From the NCBI GenBank assembly GCA_018700255.1, contig JABISU010000278.1:1-8141 (forward strand): a stretch of DNA of 8,141 nucleotides. The letters are read 5' to 3'. Of the stretch, positions 1 to 6,595 are shown in pieces. The position numbers and the translations under genes are program-made. This DNA is from Flavobacteriales bacterium (lineage in GTDB: Bacteria; Bacteroidota; Bacteroidia; Flavobacteriales; UA16). Each line of letters opens with the position of its first letter. The stretch's first letter is position 1. The notes beneath the pieces are model-generated. The model was not told the DNA's origin. It was given only the letters and a program-made list of their open reading frames with translations, and searched no databases.

Positions 1-535
1 AATTTATTTAAAGTTTGAAAACCCTACTGGCAGGTTGAGCGCGATATATGGAACGGACTTAGATCACATGTGGATAGAGGCTCCAGAGGGTGTGTTCAAT
101 AGCCCTTTTAATGGTGGTTGGTCTGCCGCGGGTATGAATTCTCAATTTTTTGAAGCTATGCCCACTTTAGAGGACGATTCTTACGCAACAATAAATCTTA
201 CAACATCTGCTATTCATTCCCCTGAAGGTTCACAAGATCCTATGATGGTGGAGGATAGGGGGGATCCATGGGCTACTTTTTTCACAGAAAACGGAGCTAC
301 TCGTTTGGATATTAATACGTTAATCGGAGGTTCTTGGTTTGCTCTTAAAACCGCTTCGAATGGTTTACCAGATAAGAATAACCGTATTCTTATAGCCCAA
401 ATCACGACCTCAGGATCAATAAGCGGTGAGATAAATGCTCAGATATTCCCCTTGGGAAATGGCAAGAACTCTAAGAAGGTGAAGTTTATTTTTGATGGAG
501 TAGGAGCAACGAAAGGCGTGGAGATTCTAAGGTAA
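1..535 (+). CDS. Secreted-module protein of unknown function, 3' part only (5' end outside the window)
   Basis: The frame is open from base 2 to a TAA at 533-535 and gives 177 residues. It should be read as cut by the window edge rather than starting at the TTG at 35: the residues before that TTG (IYLKFENPTG) still align without gaps to residues 47-56 of the protein starting at 6596. By that alignment about 46 codons, including a signal peptide, lie to the left. Shared blocks with that paralogue include GWSAAG, EDxSYATI-like, NTLxGGSW, ITTSGxxSGxIN and QxFPLG. The protein stops just after the module (FDGxGA...), so it has no Cys-rich repeats and no C-terminal tail, unlike the paralogue. It could be a natural single-module protein or a shortened copy. 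I do not know a named family or function. It converges on the metalloprotease gene ending at 562, with 26 bp between the stops. Confidence 0.85.
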   Translation, partial: IYLKFENPTGRLSAIYGTDLDHMWIEAPEGVFNSPFNGGWSAAGMNSQFFEAMPTLEDDSYATINLTTSAIHSPEGSQDPMMVEDRGDPWATFFTENGATRLDINTLIGGSWFALKTASNGLPDKNNRILIAQITTSGSISGEINAQIFPLGNGKNSKKVKFIFDGVGATKGVEILR

Positions 536-545
536 TTACCTAGAA
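525..545. terminator. Imperfect palindrome at convergent gene ends, possible weak bidirectional terminator
   Basis: TTCTA (525-529) pairs with TAGAA (541-545) and GGTAA (531-535) pairs with TTACC (536-540), with A530 bulged. The TAA stop of the left-edge gene lies inside the inner arm. The position between two convergent stops (535 and 562) fits a bidirectional terminator, but the stem is AT-rich and no clear T-run follows on either strand, so this is a weak call. Confidence 0.25.
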
Positions 546-561
546 CATCTTCTCGAAGATT

Positions 562-3006
562 CTACTCGCAAATATCTCCGAACGTTGATAAGATGAGAAG
601 GACATCGCTAACTGTTATTGAATTATCTCCGTCAACATCGTATGAGCAATTCAATGTACATCCGAATTCTGAGAGTATCGCTAATACATCAGCTACGGTA
701 ATATTTCCATCTCCATTTAAGTCTGTGGGACAGCCTTGTTCTACATAACAATAGCTAGGACCGTATACCGCATTTCCTAAGAAGAAAGAACATGCTGGTT
801 CATCTTCGAAGCTTACATCTAAATTAAGCCAAACCCCATTTGACGGTATGTCAATAACATAAGTCGAACCTGACTCTTGAAGTACAATCGAATTTCCATT
901 TACTGAAACCCCACCTGATTCAGGCGCTCCTGTGTAATCAACTGTAAAGCTGACTGAGTAATCTCCTGTGGCTGGATTGCAATCTGTGTATGAAACGACT
1001 TCAACATTTAAAATTTCACAAGGGACATCCGCACCTGTCCAAAATTCATAACCATGAGATCCATCCCCTACATATTCAAAAGGAGGGAGGGCATTAACGA
1101 AAGTCCCAGCTTCCCAAAAACCTAGTGACGAGCTAACAGATTCGTTTAAGTTTCCCGAACCTCCCCATTGTATGTAGTCCATTAATACGTTGGTGGGTCC
1201 GTACAATTGTAAATCGCCAAATGTTTCGTCAGCATCCCAATCTATCCAAGCTAATTGAAGTTCTGCACCTGCATCTAAATATAGATTTTGGCTTCCAGAA
1301 AGCTCATCAAAGGAGTTATAAACTCCGTTAGAATATACTCCCCAATCACTTATATCACCACCACAGCCCGAGGTGTTCTTCACCTTAATAACATTCGAGT
1401 TGGGATTTACGTATTGTAAACGAATCAAAGCACAGCACGGATCCCTTTGAGTGTAGCAATTTAAGGTGTCCGCAGAGCAAGTTTCTTCCGTACTGACAAA
1501 TATCTCTACGTCCACAGTTTCACTATTTGCGGGTGTATTAGATAAAGAGATTATTTGCGGACTGTTATTGATTGCGTGAAAGGTCCCGTTAACGTTAAAA
1601 AAGCCAGAACTAGGTGTGTTCTCGTAGGAAAGAACCAGCTGTTGCGTGTATGTGTTAGTCAATGGATTACATGCAAGTTGTGCTCCAGATGAGATGTCTA
1701 GGATAGCACACACTGGTGCCACATACCCTTCACATCCTCCAAAACAACTTCCGTCATTGTTAATTGCCGGTTGTAAGCCATAGATCTGAACTGTAGGATG
1801 AAAATTTAAAACATTTGGCACTGAGCTGTTTGTATGGCAGTAGCTCATGATCGTTCCCTGCGATACTGGATCTCCCTCATAACTACATCCTCCTTCAGAA
1901 CTGACACAGTTGTCAATTGGGCCATTTGGCCATCCACACCATTGAGTGTGATTCGACCCGAGGTTGTGGCCTAGTTCATGAGACACTACCATAAGATTCC
2001 AGGTCCAGCTAGAAATGTTATAATTCGTTGTTCCCGATAAAGCGGAACTAAACCCATAAGCCCAAGTACTACACACAACGTCTAAGTATGCGATACCACC
2101 TGTCCCTGTATCTCCGCGCTTAGTAAGAAGATGCGTTTCATCTCTCTGAATACCACTTAAAACAGGGTCATTATTCCAAGTAGATCTAAAGACATCCAGC
2201 ATTTCGCCTGCTTGATCAACGTAATTAGACATGGGATCTGCAGTTTGCCAGATATGTACATACGTCGTCTGAAGGAAAACTAAATTACCTAGCTCTTGGG
2301 TGTAAATCTGAGACACCCCAGTCATAAGCGCTAAAGCCCAATCGGTAGCACTAAGGACACTTCCAAATGTTGAGTAAGTATAGCTGTCAATGTCTACAGC
2401 GATTTCAGCACATCCAGAAAGTGATTTCTCGGACCTTTCCTCTAATTCGCGAGCCTTATGCCCATCTCCCGTTCCCACGTCCTCCATTGCACACTCAAAA
2501 TCACGACCTACAATAAGATTATTTACGTCAAATAATATATGTTCTCCATCCTTTGCTTTGTCATCAACAGGCTTAACCTCGATTTGCATTCCATTGTGCT
2601 GAAAAGTACCTAAAACATAATCAGTCATCAGCACAAACGACCCAGTGCCACCCCTAACCTTGTAGGTTTTAATTCGCGGAACGTAATCCATCTCTTCATA
2701 ACCTCTGTCTGAATGAATTCCGACCTTAACGGTTGCAGGGAACGGTTCAAACCTCTCTAAACTTAAATTAACCTCACCTCCATTGAAATCAGGAAGGACA
2801 AGTATTAACTCTTCGGGATAACTCTTTCTAAGTTCTTCAAAAACCGTTAGATCTAATGAAATGCCAACAGTTCTTGAATCATCGACTGTTATTGCTCTAA
2901 CTTCTAAGGTTGAAGGTTCGAATAATTGAGCTGAGACAGAAAAATTCAATGATGCAAATGCAAACAATAAAAACACTCCACAAAAAAATCCATTAGAGTT
3001 TATCAT
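562..3006 (-). CDS. Secreted reprolysin-like (M12-type) zinc metalloprotease with lamin-tail-like and C-terminal dockerin-like modules
   Basis: An 814-residue exported endopeptidase. Residues 1-26 are a signal peptide with a likely cut after VSA, before Q27. Residues 30-195 look like a propeptide. The metzincin catalytic domain spans about 199-425: zinc motif HELGHNLGSNH at 343-353 (ligands H343, H347, H353; catalytic E344) and Met-turn GTIMSYCH with M387. About 527-665 resembles a lamin-tail domain (KVKNTSGCGG, DYIQWGG), a beta-sandwich often found in secreted bacterial proteins; this is tentative. The tail 759-814 has two EF-hand loops (D762/N764/D766/D773 and D790/D792/D794/D801) with cysteines at 759, 783, 787 and 813. 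I see no standard type IX sorting domain. It is paralogous to the neighbouring 771-aa protease 41 bp upstream and is probably cotranscribed with it. All catalytic residues are present. The substrate is unknown. Confidence 0.93.
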   Translation of the reverse strand: MINSNGFFCGVFLLFAFASLNFSVSAQLFEPSTLEVRAITVDDSRTVGISLDLTVFEELRKSYPEELILVLPDFNGGEVNLSLERFEPFPATVKVGIHSDRGYEEMDYVPRIKTYKVRGGTGSFVLMTDYVLGTFQHNGMQIEVKPVDDKAKDGEHILFDVNNLIVGRDFECAMEDVGTGDGHKARELEERSEKSLSGCAEIAVDIDSYTYSTFGSVLSATDWALALMTGVSQIYTQELGNLVFLQTTYVHIWQTADPMSNYVDQAGEMLDVFRSTWNNDPVLSGIQRDETHLLTKRGDTGTGGIAYLDVVCSTWAYGFSSALSGTTNYNISSWTWNLMVVSHELGHNLGSNHTQWCGWPNGPIDNCVSSEGGCSYEGDPVSQGTIMSYCHTNSSVPNVLNFHPTVQIYGLQPAINNDGSCFGGCEGYVAPVCAILDISSGAQLACNPLTNTYTQQLVLSYENTPSSGFFNVNGTFHAINNSPQIISLSNTPANSETVDVEIFVSTEETCSADTLNCYTQRDPCCALIRLQYVNPNSNVIKVKNTSGCGGDISDWGVYSNGVYNSFDELSGSQNLYLDAGAELQLAWIDWDADETFGDLQLYGPTNVLMDYIQWGGSGNLNESVSSSLGFWEAGTFVNALPPFEYVGDGSHGYEFWTGADVPCEILNVEVVSYTDCNPATGDYSVSFTVDYTGAPESGGVSVNGNSIVLQESGSTYVIDIPSNGVWLNLDVSFEDEPACSFFLGNAVYGPSYCYVEQGCPTDLNGDGNITVADVLAILSEFGCTLNCSYDVDGDNSITVSDVLLILSTFGDICE

Positions 3007-3047
3007 TTTATTTTATTTTAACTAGCTAGTAATATATAAGGTAAATC

Positions 3048-5363
3048 TTAACAGGTCTGACCAAAAGCGGCTAAGAGAGCTAACACGTCAGTAACTGTAA
3101 CCGCGCCGTCGTCATCAACATCCGCCGTACAATTTGCTATACAATTGAATTCACTCAAGACTAATAAAAGATCAGCTACTGTAATTGCCCCATCGCCATT
3201 CAAATCGTTAGGACAAGCACAACTTTCGTACTCGCAACTTTCATCGTCTATTGTTGCTGCTAAGTCGTAGTTACAAGCTGTAGAGTCTGTACATCCAGCG
3301 CAACTAGAGTAATCACAAGAGCCTGCCAACTGACAGCCTGCATTTTCATCGTAGTTACAAGCATATGGGATCATACATCCTCCAACTAAACAAGATCCAT
3401 CATCTAAAGTAGCAGAAGAGTCGTAATTACAAGCTGTTGCGTCTGTGCATCCTGCGCAGCTAGAGTATTCACATGATCCATCATCTATATTAGCAGCCGA
3501 GTCGTAATTACAAGCTGTAGAGTCTGTACAACCAGCTGAATCACCATTTACGCAGAAGTTTACGGTTTCAGTTGATGCGAACTCCCCACCACTAGCAAGT
3601 GTTACACCTTGAGAAGTTATCACATAATTCCCAGTTCCATAACCACAGCAAATTCCATCACCATAACTGTCATTAATGGTCAAGTCATAGCAACCGTTAT
3701 CTACACAAACAGTACTTGAGTAAGTTGTTCCAGATGATGAGTATGGTCCACCTGTCATCACTACTGTTCCACTTGCATCTGCTACACTCCAAGTTGTCTC
3801 ACCAGGGTAGTTGTCTGTTAGAATTGTAAACGTAATTTCTACCCCTCCTATGATACATGAACCATCATCTATCGTTACACTGGGGTTATAGTTACAAGCA
3901 ATTGGGTTTGTGCAACCTGAGCAAGACGATCCGTCTCCACCACAAATATCACAAATATCATATTCTGCACAAGATCCGTTGTCAGTAACAGCTTCTGGAT
4001 CGTAATTACAAGCCGTGGAGTCTGTACATCCATACCCTGCACCACATGAGTACACCGTTCCGGCACAAGTTCCAATACAGGAGGCTCCATTAGCTCCAGG
4101 AACTAGAGCATTGTCGATTACTATTTGGTGAAAAGCTAGAGTAACAGAACCTCCTCCAATTGCGTGACAGTAACTCATCATAGTTCCGAGCTGTCCTGTT
4201 GGGTTGTTTGTGTATCCACTACAGCTTCCTTCTAGATCCCCACAGTTGTCAATGGGTCCTCCAGGCCAACCACACCAATGTGTGTGACTCGCTCCGAAAT
4301 TGTGACCTATTTCGTGCCCTACAACATTCAAATTCCAATTGTAACTGGGGATATTGAAATTGGTGTTGTTATCCATGTGCGCACTAAATGCAACCCCGTA
4401 AGAATTACAAAGCCCATCAAGCCAAGCAATTCCGCCAGTTCCAGTATTACCCCTTTTAGTCATAAGGTGTATCAAATCGTGATTTGAAGAGTTTAGGGTA
4501 GCATCGTTCTGCCAAGTTGATCTTAAGGCATCTAGCATAGACCCAGCATTTTCGACATAAGAGGCATACGGGTCAGTAGTTAGCCAAATATTAATATACG
4601 AAGCCTGGAGAGTGACCATGTCATTCATTGACGTTCTGTAAATCTCATCAACACCCGCAAGAATAGCGAGTGACCAATTTATAGCTGCATCACAATTACC
4701 GAAAGTATCATAAGTATACTTGTCAATATCAATTGCAATCTCAACACATTCTAATAGCATCGATTTCTGAGATGCAATCTTCTCCACTTTTTCTTGAGCG
4801 ATATCATCAGCGGCACAACTAAAGTGACTATCTCCTCTGCTGTCATTGACATCAAACAATACATAGTCAGTCGCCACAGAAGTAATATCTGTTGTCTTAA
4901 GCTCTGTTGGTCTTAATTCAAATAATCTGTCTTTATACCTTATAGACCCAATTAAGTAATTGTCAAAAACAACCATCGATCCGCCTATACCTGGTCCTGT
5001 CACATCGTAGGTGATTAAATCTGTTGTAAAATCTCTTTCTACCACTTTTATTCCCCCAGCTCCGTCGTCAACTCGTTCGCCTACCGGAATGAACATTGGG
5101 AAAGGACATGACTCGAGTAAAGTGATCTCCACCAGCCCTTCGCCAGGCAATAGAACTTCCCAAGATAGGAGGGGAGCAGTAGTTTCTCTAAGCTCTTCGA
5201 ACCCCTTTTCTTCCATTTTAAACCAAACACTTTTATCTTCATTAATCGTTGGGATATCGGCAAGTGCTTTTGTATGAAGAAGCGGTGTGTTTTGGGCAAA
5301 AGCAACGATGGCAAATGTAAAAAGCGCTGCAGAAAAAATAAAACGCGAAAAATTGTTCAACAT
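3048..5363 (-). CDS. Secreted reprolysin-like (M12-type) zinc metalloprotease with Cys-rich repeats and C-terminal dockerin-like module
   Basis: A 771-residue exported endopeptidase. The signal peptide is residues 1-23 (cut after AFA, before Q24). Residues 25-200 match the propeptide of the neighbouring protease (FEELRE, DYVLFDVND, FSCAADD). The catalytic domain, about 206-430, has HEIGHNFGASH at 350-360 (ligands H350, H354, H360; catalytic E351) and a Met-turn LGTMMSYCH with M396. After it come Cys-rich repeats GCTDxxACNYD...DGSC at 445-465 and 483-503, a beta-rich module (505-605) with the NDSYGDGICCGYGTGNY signature, then four more repeats (611-710). The tail 717-771 has EF-hand loops D720/N722/D724/D731 and D748/D750/D752/D759, with cysteines at 717, 741, 745 and 771. 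It lies 40 bp downstream of the DUF3089 gene on the same strand. The repeats probably act as a rigid, disulfide-bonded, perhaps calcium-binding spacer; that part is inference. Confidence 0.94.
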   Translation of the reverse strand: MLNNFSRFIFSAALFTFAIVAFAQNTPLLHTKALADIPTINEDKSVWFKMEEKGFEELRETTAPLLSWEVLLPGEGLVEITLLESCPFPMFIPVGERVDDGAGGIKVVERDFTTDLITYDVTGPGIGGSMVVFDNYLIGSIRYKDRLFELRPTELKTTDITSVATDYVLFDVNDSRGDSHFSCAADDIAQEKVEKIASQKSMLLECVEIAIDIDKYTYDTFGNCDAAINWSLAILAGVDEIYRTSMNDMVTLQASYINIWLTTDPYASYVENAGSMLDALRSTWQNDATLNSSNHDLIHLMTKRGNTGTGGIAWLDGLCNSYGVAFSAHMDNNTNFNIPSYNWNLNVVGHEIGHNFGASHTHWCGWPGGPIDNCGDLEGSCSGYTNNPTGQLGTMMSYCHAIGGGSVTLAFHQIVIDNALVPGANGASCIGTCAGTVYSCGAGYGCTDSTACNYDPEAVTDNGSCAEYDICDICGGDGSSCSGCTNPIACNYNPSVTIDDGSCIIGGVEITFTILTDNYPGETTWSVADASGTVVMTGGPYSSSGTTYSSTVCVDNGCYDLTINDSYGDGICCGYGTGNYVITSQGVTLASGGEFASTETVNFCVNGDSAGCTDSTACNYDSAANIDDGSCEYSSCAGCTDATACNYDSSATLDDGSCLVGGCMIPYACNYDENAGCQLAGSCDYSSCAGCTDSTACNYDLAATIDDESCEYESCACPNDLNGDGAITVADLLLVLSEFNCIANCTADVDDDGAVTVTDVLALLAAFGQTC
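3234..3533 (-). repeat. Four tandem Cys-rich coding repeats (GCTDSTACNYD...DGSC type)
   Basis: These encode residues 611-710 of the 771-aa protease. Units lie at 3471-3533, 3390-3452, 3315-3380 and 3234-3296. Each encodes about 21 residues with three cysteines and an acidic end (IDDGSC or similar); short linkers of the SSCA type separate most of them. The third unit is degenerate: it reads GCMIPYACNYDENAGCQLAGSC, without the TD and DDG residues. The first and fourth units are close in DNA sequence, consistent with duplication inside the gene. Confidence 0.85.
3855..4031 (-). repeat. Two Cys-rich coding repeats after the protease domain
   Basis: Units at 3969-4031 (GCTDSTACNYDPEAVTDNGSC, residues 445-465) and 3855-3917 (starting GCTNPIACNYNPS, residues 483-503) share the pattern of the cluster at 3234-3533. 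A short insert with CDICGGDGSSC between them resembles the C-G-V-C-G-G units of the protein starting at 6596. The DSYGDGICC module (3549-3851) separates this pair from the other four units. Confidence 0.8.
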
Positions 5364-5403
5364 GGGAATAAGGTTATGATAAATTTTAGACGCTTAATAC
5401 CTA

Positions 5404-6456
5404 TTAAAGGTTGCCGCGCTCCACAAAGAAATTTCCAACTCTTTCTTCTACGTTTACCTTAATATTTGCGTGAAACAAATTGTAATCTCCTACATGCCAA
5501 TCATCTTGATGCAATAGCTTCCCGCCAAATACATGTGGCGCATCGAGCCAAAGTAAACCCTCATGCACTCGCCCTGTTAGTTTCCCCTTATATTTAATCT
5601 TATGCTTTTCAGTTAAAACGCCCAAGTGATCCTCACAATCATTTACTTCTCCACTGCAATCCCAGGACATTGGATTGATACACTTGGGGATATCTAATCC
5701 AGCCGCCATTCTCTTGACATACCAAGCCGGTGTATATCCTGTTGCGTATGTCATCCAGGAGCAATAACAATTCACATCTCTGTTGCTCTCACAAGGCTCC
5801 AGCATCTCAAAATCTCCATCATAAACTCCCCATCCTAATAAATAACTTGTCACTAAACGTTCCCCCAGCTTTGTCCCGTCAAAAAACTCTTTCAGCAACC
5901 GTTTTGCATGGAATGTTCCTTGGCTATGACCAGCAATAATTATTGGCTTGCCTTGATCTAAATTTTTAAGCCAAAACAAAAATGACTCCCTCACATCACC
6001 ATATGCCACCTCTAAAGCATCGCCACACAAATCACACTCCTTCTCGTCAAATACAAACACCCTGTAATGTGCTTGCCTATACCTTGGAGCAAAAACCCTC
6101 CCTATATCAAAAAAAACAGATGCTTGATGACGCATTGGCCATAAATCCACTGTTCGATTTATCGCCTCATCCCCAACATCTGCAACCCAATCTCGACCTT
6201 CATAATACATCGTTGGATGAATATAAAAAACATCCACCGTCTTATCTTCTCCCACACCTATTAAAGACCAGTTTTCAGTTAGTGCATAATCCGGAATTTC
6301 AGGCAACGGATAAATCGAACTCGGAATCTGATCCCCTTTCTCATTAACATACACTTCATCTTGAATTCTCTCACCACATCCCGTAATAAAAAACACCACC
6401 AAAACAGCTGCTGACATCAGTTGATTTTCATTTGTAACTTTCCTCAGATCACACAT
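5404..6456 (-). CDS. DUF3089-family alpha/beta hydrolase, probable lipoprotein
   Basis: A 350-residue protein that I recognise as the DUF3089 family from DVFYIHPTMY (75-84), FAPRYRQAHY (122-131), an AYGDV block and the nucleophile elbow AGHSQGTFH with S178. D324 in VGDYNLF and H329 (or H321) are candidates for the rest of the triad. The N-terminus has a hydrophobic stretch ending in ITGC, a lipobox with C27 as the acylated cysteine. The ATG at 6456 is preferred, because the internal Met14 would leave only 13 residues before that cysteine. The acidic residues after C27 (GERIQDE) do not clearly match a Bacteroidota surface-export signal, so periplasmic or surface placement stays open. Eight cysteines in the mature domain (141, 144, 222, 230, 232, 259, 267, 274) suit an extracytoplasmic location. 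The substrate is unknown; esterase or lipase activity is inferred from fold only. It is the first gene of the probable three-gene unit. Confidence 0.9.
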   Translation of the reverse strand: MCDLRKVTNENQLMSAAVLVVFFITGCGERIQDEVYVNEKGDQIPSSIYPLPEIPDYALTENWSLIGVGEDKTVDVFYIHPTMYYEGRDWVADVGDEAINRTVDLWPMRHQASVFFDIGRVFAPRYRQAHYRVFVFDEKECDLCGDALEVAYGDVRESFLFWLKNLDQGKPIIIAGHSQGTFHAKRLLKEFFDGTKLGERLVTSYLLGWGVYDGDFEMLEPCESNRDVNCYCSWMTYATGYTPAWYVKRMAAGLDIPKCINPMSWDCSGEVNDCEDHLGVLTEKHKIKYKGKLTGRVHEGLLWLDAPHVFGGKLLHQDDWHVGDYNLFHANIKVNVEERVGNFFVERGNL

Positions 6457-6458
6457 GT

Positions 6459-6487
6459 TTTGTTTTATAAATCTTCGATTATTTTTG
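6459..6487 (+). promoter_or_regulatory. Candidate Bacteroidota-type promoter for the gene at 6596
   Basis: TTTG (6459-6462), a 17-bp spacer and TATTTTTG (6480-6487) fit the Flavobacterium promoter pattern TTG-N17-23-TAnnTTTG, with all fixed bases of the -7 element present. It would give an untranslated leader of about 100 bases. The -33 element almost touches the start codon of the divergent hydrolase gene, and AT-rich DNA makes chance matches likely. Confidence 0.4.
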
Positions 6488-6508
6488 TCGATTAATAATT
6501 ATCTTCAA

Positions 6509-6516
6509 CAAAATTA
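6509..6516 (-). promoter_or_regulatory. Candidate -7 element for the hydrolase-protease unit
   Basis: On the minus strand this reads TAATTTTG, a full match to TAnnTTTG, placed 52 bp upstream of the ATG at 6456. No good TTG -33 element is found 17-23 bp further upstream, so it is supported only by its match and its position. Confidence 0.25.
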
Positions 6517-6595
6517 ATAAAATATTAGCGTTGAATGAGGTTTTTATCATATATGGCATACCTTACAAGCGCAAAATTCTGTAAACATTACAAAT

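Noticed and set aside
35..535. A complete 166-residue gene starting at TTG 35
   Set aside because: The frame is open to base 2 and the residues before the TTG still align with the paralogue at 6596. There is no signal peptide at the TTG.
547..560. Short inverted repeat ATCTTC-TC-GAAGAT just past the stop of the 814-aa protease
   Set aside because: The two-base loop forces loss of the inner pair, the stem is short and no T-run follows. It overlaps neither the better palindrome at 525-545 nor any known site.
3021..3030. Palindrome ACTAGCTAGT in the gap between the two protease genes
   Set aside because: Ten bases with no loop and no following T-run on the coding strand; expected by chance in AT-rich DNA.
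562..3215. Cellulosome components, because of the dockerin-like tails
   Set aside because: No cohesin or scaffoldin is present, the tails have a cysteine pattern unlike cellulosomal dockerins, and such EF-hand tails are common in marine Bacteroidota secreted proteins.
3234..4031. Spaced repeats that could suggest a CRISPR array
   Set aside because: The repeats are imperfect, in frame and coding, with conserved protein spacing and related rather than unique spacers.
5982..6347. 121-codon open frame on the + strand inside the hydrolase gene
   Set aside because: It is antisense to a clear DUF3089 protein, has low-complexity His/Pro/Leu-rich composition, and has no signal or promoter. It is a shadow frame.
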